Assembly: GCF_024323335.1 (NCBI RefSeq)
Contig: NC_066583.1
Coordinates: 362,622,377 to 362,686,376 of the forward strand
Reading direction: 5' to 3'
From: Lathyrus oleraceus
Lineage: Eukaryota > Streptophyta > Magnoliopsida > Fabales > Fabaceae
Length of the DNA: 64,000 nucleotides
Under the pieces are notes generated by a model that searched no databases, was not told where the DNA came from, and saw only the letters and a list, made by a program, of their open reading frames with translations. A program made the position numbers and the translations under genes. The stretch's first letter is position 1. Each line of letters opens with the position of its first letter. Below, in pieces: positions 1 to 11,687 of this stretch.

Positions 1-1670
1 ATACTCATACGATATCACTCAACAAGCGGATATAAACTATTCTCACCAAATGAGAATAAGGTGGTAATAAGCAGGGATGTACAACTTGGTGAAAGAAAAG
101 GATGGAATTGGCTGGAAATTTCATCTAATTCAATGAAAAATGGTGAATGCTCAAATATGCTACAAGATTATCAAGTAGAGGAAGTTGCATAAGAACAAGA
201 GGTAAGAAGGTCAATTAGATTAAGAAATCAATCACTAATATTAAGTGATTATGAGAGACTTCCATACCAATTAGTAGATGAAGAAGGTGACCTGATAGAA
301 GAAGTTATGATGGCTAAATCATAACCATTTGACCTTAACCAAACACTAAAAGATGAGAATTGGCAAACATATATGAAGTAGGAACTCAAATCAATTAAGA
401 ATAGTAAAAAATGGGAGTTGGTAAATAGGTTAAGCAAGAAAGCTATAGATGTGAAATGAGTTTATAAGTTGAATCTTATACCAAATGGTAAGATAGTCAA
501 GTACAAGGCAAAACTAGTTGCAAAAGACTTTCTCCAAAGGTCAGTTATTGACTTCAATGAGGTGTATGCAACAGTTGTAAGAATCATAACTTAGATGTAT
601 ACTTTTCTTAATTGAGCACTAGATGAGGAATTATATGTCAAGCAACCATGAGGCTTTTTAGATTAAAGGGAAATAAGAGAAAGTGTGCAAACTAAAAAAT
701 GTTATGTTTGGATTGAAGCAAGTCCCTAGAGCCTGAAACAAGAGAATTGACAACTTTATCATTAAATTAGGATTCACTAAATACACATCAGAACATGGAG
801 TATATGTGAAGAATCCAAGTGAGCAGAATCAAATCATCATGTACCTATATGTAGAGGAACTATTAATGACAAGATCAAATGAAGGTAAAATCACATGATT
901 CAAGGCTAGCATGACGCATGAGCTTGAAATGTCAAACTTAGTGAAGATGTCTTATTTTTTTGGAATGAAGTTTGTAAACACGTAAAGGGGAGTATTCTTG
1001 CATTAGAAGAAATATGCACAAGACTTCTTAAAGAAATTCAAGATAAGCAATTACGATTATACCAACATCCACATAGAAACATGTATAAAGTTGGGAAAAG
1101 AAATAAATGTTGAGCTTGCAAATGCAACTTTATACAAGCAAATCATTGACTCACTCAAATATCTATGTAACACAAAGCCAAATATTCGTCAGAGTGTTTA
1201 CTTGGTAAGTATGTTCATGGAAAAGCCTAGAACATGCCACCTACTAGCGACTAAAAGGATTCTAAGGTATACAAGAGGCAAATCAAATCATGACGTGCTT
1301 ATTCCAAACTAGAAGAACACTAGTAAGAAAGCAATGACATATGGTTATTTTGATTCAGATTGGGGAGGAGATCAAAATGATATGAAAAGTAATGCAGAAT
1401 ACCTTTTTATGATTGGAGAAACTCCAATCTCATAGAGCTCAAAGAAGAAATGGATAATGGCTTTATCATCGTGTGAATTAGCATATGTAGTAACTTCATG
1501 TGCAACTTATCAAACACTTCGAATAGAAATGATATTGAAAGAATTGAAGATCAATGAAATATTGAAGATCAAATTGTTGGTTGGTAATAAATCTGCAACT
1601 GATTTGGCGAGTCATCCTATGAGTTATGATAAGAACAAACATAATAAGAAAAAATATCACTTATAGTTAC
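1..1670 (+). pseudogene. Decayed Ty1/copia pol (end of integrase, RT, RNase H)
   Basis: Translating the plus strand in several frames gives copia polyprotein pieces in the right order. A stretch near 200-560 resembles the integrase-RT linker and RT start, about 840-900 matches the catalytic RT region in degraded form, and 1091-1312 and 1457-1666 cover the RT end and RNase H (motifs such as DSLKYLCNTKP and ILRYTRGK). Many in-frame stops and shifts break it, so it cannot be translated. The start lies left of the window. No matching LTR was found, although one may hide in 1670-2800. Lineage is not assigned. Confidence 0.85.
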
Positions 1671-2807
1671 TTGTGTTTATTGGAGTAGACAATTGCATAA
1701 ACCTAGGAATTAATTGAAACGAGTGTAAGCCACTAAAATTATAGGATTCACTTATGACAGTGTATAATCCATTAAAACTAACTTTAGGACATAAAAGACT
1801 CATTTTCATCCTTTGAAATGGAGATGCTGTAATAGTTTTTTTGACTTTTGAACATTTTTGGACCGTTCTACACAACACTACAACCATTGACATGGAGACA
1901 ATGACACGTAAATATTCTAGTTTTTTCTTGGCTGAGCTATCAATGAATTTTGACCTTTATCTAGTTTCTAGCTCTTGTCTTGAAAATGGCAGAATCTTGG
2001 CCACAACATAATATAAATATCTAATTGTTAATATAGCAACAGCTACCTTACCTACTATTAAAAGAAAACCTGCTTAGCATTCGCACCTGGATGCATAATT
2101 TGTTATATTTTAAAATTTAAGAAACTTTAAGAAATATCAACATTTTTTCTCCATATTAAGAAAATAGAATAAATAATATGTTATATTTTAATATTTAAGA
2201 AATACCATCAATTTTATAACCAAATATTTGTTAGTATGTTATATTGACGATATCAACAAAAGTTGGTTCTGTTGATAAGAGTATTTGAGACGTAGTTTTT
2301 AGTCAATTGAAAACTATATTTATAATTTGATGAATATTAGATTGATATTGAACAATTTTATTTTAAAGCAATTCTTTTAAATATTTTTTTTTTGAACTAG
2401 CATTTTCAATCAAACAATCATAAATATAAATGCAATAATACTGATCATAGACAAGTCAGTTTCATAAATTTGAAATTTCTAGAAAAAAAATCTCAAATTT
2501 AATAAGCTGTCCCACTTAAACAACTTTTTTAAAAAGGCCGGTTCAAAGGTCAAATTGATAATAATACGTAAGTATTTATTTTTTAAAATAAATTTTTATT
2601 TTTTAAAATAAATTTTTAAATATAATAATTAAAAAAAACTCATAAAAAGAAAAAAATACACCAATTAATATATTAATCAAAATAATTATACTCCTTAAAT
2701 AAATTAAAAAGATAAATTGTAAATAAAACATAATAAATTGTTATCATTATTAACATTGTTAATTCTTCTATTTATTTTTGATAAAGTATGAGTCAATACT
2801 GTTTTGG

Positions 2808-2809
<2 letters not shown>
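1671..2809. other. AT-rich stretch without a recognised gene
   Basis: No credible ORF, RNA gene or repeat boundary was seen. A short direct repeat of TTTTTTAAAATAAATTTT type occurs near 2578-2620. It may include the 3' end of the copia remnant to the left, but no LTR end is visible. Confidence 0.4.

Positions 2810-2901
<92 letters not shown>
2810..2901. repeat. (TA)n microsatellite
   Basis: About 92 bp of uninterrupted TA dinucleotides. It directly abuts the outer end of the Tat-like left LTR, so it either was the insertion target or grew at the LTR edge. Confidence 0.97.
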
Positions 2902-2903
<2 letters not shown>

Positions 2904-3361
2904 TAAATGAATGTATATTGTTCCGTGTCGATCAAAGATCAAGAATTTATTGATCTGTGTCGACTAAGATTCAAGACTCTCAGATCTGCGTCGATCAAAG
3001 ATTCAAGTTTCACTATTCCTTATCGGTCAAAGGTCCAATGGCATGAGGCTCATTACCTAGCCTACTCCAACGGACCTGTAAATGGTTATAAGGTACACAA
3101 ACAATCTTTAATCTCTATTTTCAGGATCACATATCTTGAATCTTAACTGATTTGAGCGTTTGAGTGCTAACCATGTAGGTACCTCCCTTAGGTCCACCAT
3201 ATCGAAGACAGTAACACCAGTTATCAACATCGATACCTCTGGTTCAAGAAACACTGTGATCGCAACCTCTGATCCACGATGCCGCATCCGCAACGAATAT
3301 TGGAAGCTAGCTCCTCCATAGTTTCCGCAATCATCTCCATTTATGGTTCCACAATGGAACA
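2902..3361 (+). repeat. Left (5') LTR of the Tat-like element, partial
   Basis: It aligns by eye with 26631-27118 along most of its length. Shared landmarks are a threefold repeat of about 31 bp (units starting GTGTCGA or GTGCTGA), the phrase GGCTCATTACCTAGCCTACTCC, a 'GTGCTAACCAT' block and a final 'GTTCC.CAA.GGAA' block. The first 30 or so bases are not alignable and seem merged with the TA repeat. The end is placed at 3361 (CA) because a PBS-like sequence follows. Confidence 0.6.
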
Positions 3362-3362
3362 G

Positions 3363-3380
3363 TGGCGTTGTTTATGGGAA
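3363..3380 (+). other. Degenerate primer binding site of the Tat-like element
   Basis: TGGCGTTGTTTATGGGAA lies one base after the LTR end. It resembles the TGGCGCC..CTGTGGGGA type PBS common in Tat elements, with several C-to-T or G-to-A type changes. Assignment is by similarity only. Confidence 0.45.
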
Positions 3381-4229
3381 ACAACTTCTGATTCCTACGA
3401 TTTCCAAGATTTCACATTTGATCCTCAGAAATGAGCTTCGAGGAAGTATTTGGCGAAGAAAGCGAGATTTCATGATGGTGAAATCTCATATCAACGGCGT
3501 TTCAACCGATCAAGCTTTAACACAACACCGCTCGATCGTCCGACTCCACCTTCAACAACCATGAGAAATGTCGCGAGAGATCTCTGAATCTAATCTCAGA
3601 TCTAGGGCATTCTGGCTGACCATATGGAGTTTGAGCTTGGTTTGACCCAGAATATTGATCTCAAACTCCTGTCGAGGCTCACGAAGAAACCTCCCCAAGA
3701 TTCCGGCGCACGCCCGGTTAGAATTCGCACAGAAGGAGGGGAGTTCAGATATAAGGTCTACCTTCGCAAAAGCCACCAACAGCTCAAACGTTATCCCCAT
3801 GATAAGTCTTATGACCCTCCTAACAACTGCAAAGTCGGCCAATGTCATGGCTTTTATCTCGACTTTAAGCACTCGTCGAACCCTGAAACTGACACCAAGG
3901 AGATTGAGCATCAACCCCTTTGAACACCGGCCGAGCAGAGATACCAACAATTCCAACCAAGGTCGGGATGGGAGCAAAGCTAACACCAAGCGGATGACAC
4001 AAGCTTGTAGTTAATTGCGATCATATGGCACGTGTTCGTAGTTAACGTCGGACATTGACTGGATATTGGAGCGCGTTCTACGAGAATCTTCAAATTTCTA
4101 TTGAATGCATCCAAGGCTTCCACCGACCAGATAATGAAGAATATAGCAACTAGGAATACTCAGTGACAAGCATCCCAAATCTCGTTTGGGAGAAGACCAT
4201 TCGATATAAATGCCCAAATATGTGCTGAC
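3381..4229 (+). other. Tat-like internal leader/gag-proximal region, unrecognised
   Basis: This stretch follows the PBS and ends at the copia solo LTR. It has overlapping short ORFs on both strands (for example 3655-4014 + and 3552-3989 -), none with a motif I recognise as gag. The sequence resumes at 19240 after the nested insertions. It may be a decayed leader or the 5' part of gag. Confidence 0.4.
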
Positions 4230-5094
4230 ACATCTGTTGGTGTAAGCCCTAAAGGCCAATACTTTTGGTACTTGTATCGAATTATTTATTAATAATAAAA
4301 GGCTTTTTCTTTATTATGTTTGTTTAATAAAGTTCCTGGAATAGATAGTCCGTTTAATGTATCAAGTGTGACTTAATCATGAGAGCACATTAAACATAAG
4401 GACATTATTCTTAAAGTATTCGTAGTCGAGCTTTATTGTGAAGTGGGATAACATTAAAGCATGGAGACTATTATGTTTGTAGACTGATGATCACATCTCA
4501 TGGATCATGGATAAAGAGTTATCAAGTCTTAAACATAGGTATGAATATTAAGAGTAATATTTATACTGGATTGACCCGCTATGAGAATACTATATAGAAT
4601 GTTATGCAAAGTGTCATAAGTTATTCTCATGGTGATAATGGTGTATACCACTCTTCGACCTGAAACCACTATGGACCCTAGATGTAGAGTCGAGTGCTTT
4701 ATTGCTGATCCAACGTTGTCCGTAACTGGATAACCATAAAGACAGTTGATGGGTACTCCACGAAGCATGCTGAGGGACATGAGTGACCTAGATGGAATTT
4801 GCCCATCCTGCGTAACAGGATAAATGTCTATGGGCCCAATATTGAACTGGACAAGGATGACACGGTCTATGCCTTGTGTTCAATATAGACATAAGGGCAA
4901 AAGGGTAATTATACACATAATTATTATCACAGAAGGATTTGTCAGATCACATGACATTTTCGTGTCTTGGGTAGCAGTGATATGTTGCTAGATACCGCTC
5001 ACTGTTTATTATGTTAAATGCGTGATTTGATATAATTGCCAACGTCGCGAAAACCTACAGGGTCACACACAAAGGACGGATTGATGAGAGATAG

Positions 5095-5099
5095 AGTAA
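5095..5099. other. Target site duplication of the Athila element, left copy (AGTAA)
   Basis: AGTAA here and at 18812-18816, exactly outside the two LTR ends. The duplicated target lies inside the copia solo LTR. Confidence 0.95.
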
Positions 5100-6823
5100 T
5101 GATCGCGACTTTATGAGTCGAATTTGGGGTACAAACTGCAAGTGCACAGTTCTATCGCGTAGTTTTAAAAGATATCGATCCCACAGGGACTTATGAATCG
5201 ATATACCGTTATCTAAGGTTACTACGTAAAGCTAAGGTGAATAATGGTTGATTGTTTGGGGGCGAAGCTAAAAACTAAACTAAGATCTAGATTAAATATT
5301 AATAAATCGGATATCGGTATGTAGTTCGTCGTAATTAGGGAATCAATTCTTTGTCGGTTTCTTGGTTTTAAAATAAATCGTTTCAGTTAACTTTATTGAT
5401 TAAAGGTTTTATCTCAAACTCTCGCTCTGTTGAATAAACCATGACTTTATGTTAATGTAGCTGTCACTTATAATTAAGTCAAAAACCACTTTTTGAAAGC
5501 AATAAAGTTGCAGAAACTCTTTTTAAGAAAACACTGACCGTTTTAAACACCCTTATCTCAAACTCTCGCTCTGTTGACTTAGGTTATACAATTAAACCCG
5601 AATGCTTAACTCTCGTCACATTCAATCTTTAAGAATACTTTTTGGAAAAGGTCAGAATTTAATTAACTCTAAAACTTGCTCTCGCCCTGATCTAGAATTA
5701 ATGCCTAATTTACACTGTCCAGTTAAAACCTCAAACTCTCGCTCTATTGATTTTAACTTCTTTATGTCTTTTACTTTTGTAAAAAATTCTTGTTATTAAA
5801 CCTGTAAATTGAGACCGTAAAAAGATTGATTTTAATTTTAAGTTTGATTAGACCGACTTAGTCTTGATCCCTTATTTCGCTTACTTTACATACCGATATC
5901 TAGGCGAATTAGCCAGACATGCTAAACAAACAAAAATACATATCATGCATAAACAGACTCATCCCAGGCAGATAATATAAATAAGTAATAAAACAAAGCA
6001 TTAAATAATAATTAAAGAACCTGAATGCGTTAAACAATAGTCTTGAACACTCTACCACAAGCCAGTAGGATTTGTTCTTGGATTCTTCAATTAAACAACA
6101 AATTAAAACGAAGGAAATAAAAACTAGATTCTAACGTAAGGTTAGATCCGGTAAAAGTTGCACAATAGTTTCCGGTGTAGAAACTATTGTGCGAACAGAA
6201 TTAATTAAATGCTAGAAAAGAAAATAGAATTGCAAAAAGGTAAAACAATAAAAATTCTGCAAAGTAATACTATAAAAATATAAGCCTAAACTGCTGGAAG
6301 AAGAAAAAAATGCGAAAACGGCAAAAGGCGTGGAAAATCTCCGAACCGAGAGCTTTCCCAATTAGCTGCTATTTATACTGCTACTTGTGTAACTGCTTTC
6401 CAAGGGTTTCCGTATACGCGGTCTTTTCGTTCCGAGGGTCAAGCGTGGAAATAGCTTTCAACGTGGTCAGTTGCGTTCCTAGTGCCAAAAATATAGGGGA
6501 AAGGTGTGACGTCCGTCACACCATGTGTGACGCTTGTCACAGGAGTGTGCTTAGTGTGACGCTCGTCACAACCTTTGTGACGCCCGTCACAGGCACAACG
6601 TGCGCTTTCTTTGGGCTGGGCTTGGTCTTTGTTATTTGTTTCCTTTTTATTCCTTCTTACACCTCCTTTTCTTCCCTTTTTCACTTTTGCTTCAAAATGG
6701 ATACCTGACATAAATAGAAAGGAAATACCGCATAATATCTGATAAAATGAGATAAATTAAAGTAAATGATAATATAATCTAATTGAATTAAGTCCTAAAA
6801 TGTGATATAATTTCATGTTATCA
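5100..6823 (-). repeat. 3' LTR of the Athila element (1,724 bp)
   Basis: Near-identical to 17109-18811 and 21 bp longer because it has one more palindrome unit. On the minus strand it carries the palindrome array (6505-6591) upstream of a TATAAATA box (6370-6377). The plus-strand ORFs in it (for example 5602-5799 and 6310-6708) recur in the other LTR and have no coding motifs. Confidence 0.95.
6505..6591. promoter_or_regulatory. Array of four 16-bp TGTGACG..CGTCACA palindromes
   Basis: Copies start at 6505, 6526, 6555 and 6576, two pairs each spaced 21 bp. Three read TGTGACG-NN-CGTCACA; the second has TTGTCACA. TGACG is the core of as-1-type sites bound by TGA bZIP factors. The array lies about 130-220 bp upstream of the LTR TATA box on the minus strand, where an enhancer would be expected. 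Function is inferred. Confidence 0.8.
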
Positions 6824-6832
6824 AACTCCCCC
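6824..6832 (-). other. Polypurine tract of the Athila element
   Basis: On the minus strand GGGGGAGTT immediately precedes the 3' LTR start TGATAACATG. This is the normal plus-strand priming site position. Confidence 0.9.
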
Positions 6833-8054
<1,222 letters not shown>

Positions 8055-9356
8055 CTAAGGTTGTCTTCCGCCTCTGGTTCTTGGACCTGGTGATCTCGGA
8101 CGTAAGTCTAAGTTGTCGAACCTGCTGAACAATTCAGTAAACCGCTGGTCGGTTATGGCATTCCTAGCATCCTGTTGTTGTTGCATTTGATGCATTATCT
8201 GCATCATCTCGACATTCTGTGCCTGCATACCCTCAATAGCGTCCATGATGTCGTCGTTGGTTGCAGGCCTTCTTCGTCGACGACGTTGGGAGGATGGGCC
8301 AGTTGCATTGCCGGAAGGGTTGAGCGGGACTGACTGTTGTGTAGGCGGATGATCACCTTGCTCCATTGCTTCAAACTCGTCTGTGTGCGGGTTTGTTTGT
8401 GAAGGCTCGGTGGCTTCGGGAGCGTTTAGATCATAGAGGTGGCGGTCGGGGTTTGTGACATCAGTTAGGGCGATATTTGGTAGAACAACGCTTGGGACTG
8501 CCTGGTTGTTCACCATAAGATAATGTCCTCCGCCTACTCTATTCTTAATCAAGCGGCTGGATCGACAGTAGCTGATATCCATAGATAGGGGAGGTAGAGA
8601 TTCTAAAGTTTGGAGTTTATCCCCTAGGTTTAGGCCAAGTGCTATGGTGGTGATTAATCCACCAATTATAAAAGGTTGCCGGCCTCTAGCACATAAGGTG
8701 CGGATATGATGAAATAGAAAGGAGGCGGCGTTTACCTGAGTATCTGGTTCGAAGACGCACTGGAGGAAGAATAGCTCCTTTGAGTTGACCTTGCTGTTGT
8801 TTGGTCTTCCGAAAACTGTGTTTTGCAAGATGCGGATAAAGTACCGGATAGTGGGGTTATGTATATGGGAGAGAAGGAGCTCTTCCCAGTTGTAGGTATC
8901 TATACCGGAAATTTTCTTAAAAAGGCCGAAAACGCCAACTGTGTTCCAGTTTGAGTTTGGAGGGATTCTGGGGTGTAGCAGGCCTTCTATGGGGAATTGT
9001 AGCATGGTACTCAATTGGTTTTGGGTTAAGGAGTACTCGGTGTTAAACATACGGAAGGTTGCGGTACCGGTTAAAAATTCGTCTTCACCGGCGGGAGTGG
9101 TGTAGTCGTATGAACTTAAGAATTCTAAGGTTAGGGATGGGTAGGTGGGTTGATTATGAGTGCAAAGGAAGGTTAAGTTGGCTTGACGGAGCATCCATTC
9201 GATACCTTGGAGTAATCCTAATTGTTGTAAACAAGTTAAATCGGGGTACCTGGTGGAAACGACGCCTCGCTGTTGGAAACGCTCGAATTGCTCCCTTTGA
9301 TAATTTTCATCTTCGGATCGGAAGATGATATTTCCAAAATTCTGATTTCCCGCCAT
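8055..9356 (-). CDS. Athila accessory ORF B (ORF-1/env-like position), 433 aa
   Basis: An uninterrupted 433-residue ORF between pol and the 3' LTR. The first 300 residues carry the pattern of the Athila ORF-1 family (TLEFLSS, FRMFNTEYSLT, and HIHNPTIRYF followed by FGR). A proline-rich linker, an R-rich cluster (QRRRRRRP, about residue 355) and a glutamine/methionine-rich coiled-coil-like end follow. The arginine cluster could be a nuclear or nucleic-acid binding signal. No signal peptide or clear membrane segment is seen, so an envelope role is not supported here. It is a diverged paralogue of the preceding ORF A. A TATAAATA box 98 bp upstream and a palindrome array behind it suggest its own promoter. 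The function of this family is unknown. Confidence 0.85.
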   Translation of the reverse strand: MAGNQNFGNIIFRSEDENYQREQFERFQQRGVVSTRYPDLTCLQQLGLLQGIEWMLRQANLTFLCTHNQPTYPSLTLEFLSSYDYTTPAGEDEFLTGTATFRMFNTEYSLTQNQLSTMLQFPIEGLLHPRIPPNSNWNTVGVFGLFKKISGIDTYNWEELLLSHIHNPTIRYFIRILQNTVFGRPNNSKVNSKELFFLQCVFEPDTQVNAASFLFHHIRTLCARGRQPFIIGGLITTIALGLNLGDKLQTLESLPPLSMDISYCRSSRLIKNRVGGGHYLMVNNQAVPSVVLPNIALTDVTNPDRHLYDLNAPEATEPSQTNPHTDEFEAMEQGDHPPTQQSVPLNPSGNATGPSSQRRRRRRPATNDDIMDAIEGMQAQNVEMMQIMHQMQQQQDARNAITDQRFTELFSRFDNLDLRPRSPGPRTRGGRQP

Positions 9357-9453
9357 TGTGATGAATGAATTTTGAAAGGGGTGATTTGGAAAGAAAAGAA
9401 ATGTATTTGATAGGAGAGAATGGTTTGTGGTGAATGAAGGAAGGTTTGGTGGG

Positions 9454-9461
9454 TATTTATA
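9454..9461 (-). promoter_or_regulatory. TATA box before Athila ORF B
   Basis: TATAAATA on the minus strand in the context CTATAAATACCC, identical to the 8-mer in the element's LTRs (18379-18386, 6370-6377). About 98 bp of C/A/T-rich, leader-like sequence separates it from the ATG at 9356. This implies a start near 9425 and a short 5'UTR. Confidence 0.6.
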
Positions 9462-9557
9462 GGAGAAGAATTTGGAAGTTGGAAAGAAGAAGTGGTTGAA
9501 AAGTAATTAAGTGTGGTTGAATGGAAATTAATGGGGAAGGTAAAAAATAAAAAAAGG

Positions 9558-9688
9558 TGTAACGTTCGTCTCCAACGGCTCCTTAACGTTCACTAGTCTG
9601 AAGGGTGTTACGCTCGTCACAGGGGTGTGACGTTCGTAACAGGCACTTGGTGTGCCGTCCGTTATGGATTTGGGTGACGCTCGTCACA
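9558..9688. promoter_or_regulatory. Internal array of degenerate TGTGACG..CGTCACA palindromes
   Basis: Copies start near 9558, 9606, 9626, 9651 and 9673, with forms such as TGTTACGCTCGTCACA and TGTGACGTTCGTAACA. They match the LTR palindromes at motif level and sit 100-230 bp upstream of the internal TATA box, the same order as in the LTR. The sequence between motifs is not clearly LTR-derived. Confidence 0.7.
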
Positions 9689-10037
9689 CATTCCATTTTG
9701 GCAAGGCTTCAGTAGCGTTTCACAGAATCAATTTGGTAAAGGATTTTATTTTTGTTATTTATTTTGTTTTGTTTTGCTTATGATTGGTTTATTTTGCAAT
9801 TTAATTTATCGTGCACGCTTAATCTGCTTTGTATAATAATAAGTCATAGGTAGCAACATTAGAGCATAATAGCTATTGCATAATAAAATTAAATAAACAG
9901 CTTCAATAAAATGATCATAATGTAATACAGGAAAGGAAAACAATGAAATGAAAGAGAAATAAATGTGAACATGAATTCAAATAACATTAATGAATAATCT
10001 AACTTAAAACTAAATAACTTAGAAAAATAACTAAATT
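9689..10037 (-). other. Noncoding spacer between Athila ORFs A and B
   Basis: AT-rich sequence between the end of ORF A and the palindrome array. No ORF or repeat was recognised. Confidence 0.5.
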
Positions 10038-11336
10038 CTATCCCTCTGTACGATCTCTGGCCGGAGGAGCAAAAGAGTTAACACGATGTAGCAACTCGTG
10101 AAACTGATCTGTCATACTGCTCATGTATCCTAGAACTTCGTGTCTCATGTTAGTAAATTCTCCTCTGAGGGCGTCTTGTTCTGACATCAAAGCATCAATG
10201 GCGGTGTTATAATCAGTTCCGGGCATATGATGCCGGAGGTCGGATATGGCTGATTCTTCGGTCTGAACAGGCTGAGGAGGAGGGTCAATATCATAATAGC
10301 CGGATGGTGTCTGAGGGTCGGATTCAGCATGAGGGATCTGGTCATCATAAGTCTCATAGTCATCACAAATCTCATAGTCCTGGATGGATTCAGTGGATCT
10401 AGCAGGAGTGGGAGTTTCGTTCAGGTTATAGAGTCAGTTACTGCGGTTATGAATGCTAGTCCTAGGATCGGGCATGGTGAATAGGCAAAGAACCTGGTTA
10501 TCAATAATAAGCTCAAACTCGTCAGACCCTAGGTTTGCTATAAACATAGTGTTGAAGAGGAAGGGTATACTCATAGTAGTAATGCCACAAAAAGGGCTTA
10601 GGTCAAGCATAGGCTGACGTAATCCAATAGCATTACCTATCATAGTTATCAAACCGCCTATTCTAATGGGTGCTCGCTCATCCTGGATAAGGTGGTCCAA
10701 ATTAGCTAACATAAAAGTGGCACCGTTTACTGGACGGTTCTGGGAAGCACAAAATATGATGAAGAGTTCATCACGTGAAACTGAAGTACTATTTGGCTTC
10801 TTCCCAAATAAAGTGTGGGTCAGGATCTTATGGAAATAGCGAAAGGCCGGGTTATGTATGTTTCCAGAGAGAAACTCATGTTCTTCGGGCTCATCATTTC
10901 CAGTCAGCTTACCCCAAAAGTGTTCAAGTTCTCTATGTTCAAAAAGTTCTTCCTGGCTTACTGTGAATGTGTCAAAGGAGGTAGGAAAACCCAAAAGATT
11001 GGTAAAGTCTCTAATATTAAATTGGTACTCCATATTGAACATTCTGAACTGGATAAAGCCTCTGCTAATTCCTTTTCCATGGCTGGGTAGATAGATTAAT
11101 GAGCTAAGGAATTCTAGTGTGAGTCTCCGGTAGGTGGTGAAATGTCTCAGGATAGGGGATGTCTCCCATCCTATCTGGTTCAGCAAATACAGGACACTTT
11201 GTCTAAGTCCAAGGGCAGTCATAGCCCAATCATCAGCATATAAACTAGGTAGCATCTCTCTAGTGGCTAGTTCTTCAAACTTTTGTTTCTGAGCCATTCC
11301 TCTGAATTTGATACTCATACGATCAAAATGTCCCAT
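10038..11336 (-). pseudogene. Athila accessory ORF A, broken by one TGA
   Basis: The frame from the ATG at 11336 gives 300 residues with the Athila ORF-1 pattern (LTLEFLSSLIYL, FRMFNMEYQFN, LLGFP, HNPAFRYF). It stops at a TGA at 10434-10436. The same frame continues open to 10038 and includes an LYNLNE motif matching LYDLNA in ORF B, so the stop is a single late change. Without it the frame is 433 codons including the stop, almost the same length as ORF B. The C-terminal part is acidic and proline-rich, ending in a coiled-coil-like stretch. No TATA or palindrome array lies directly upstream, unlike ORF B; expression may use splicing from the genomic RNA. Confidence 0.85.
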
Positions 11337-11687
11337 CTGGTTAGTGTCAGCTAGAGAAAAGGAAACATGAGTTTTAGTCAGGATTTAGCCAAATGCCGAA
11401 AGGAGAAAAAATTATTATTATTATATTTTTTTCTTTTGAATTAAAATAAATCAGGAATTAATACTACACAGAAATTAAAAGAATAATTGAGGAAAGAAAA
11501 ATAGGAAAATGATAATAATAGAATAAGAAAATAATTGTGGGTTGTCTCCCACTAAGCGCTTTGTTTAAATGTCGCAAGCTCGACAAAGAAACTGTTAAGT
11601 ATAATCTATAGGTCCTGGGGGCATTTCGTCTAAGTGTAGGATTTGCGAATCTCCATTGGTTTCCGCATAATGATAGTGTTTTAGACG
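11337..11687 (-). other. Spacer between Athila pol and ORF A
   Basis: It contains the GGGTTGTCTCCCACTAAGCG stretch (plus strand, about 11539-11558), which is typical after pol in plant Athila elements, and an ATT-repeat. No ORF. Confidence 0.6.

Noticed and set aside
8055..9356. Calling ORF B a viral-type envelope protein
   Set aside because: The position after pol is env-like, but no signal peptide, membrane span or glycoprotein motif is visible; Athila ORF-1 family is the safer name.
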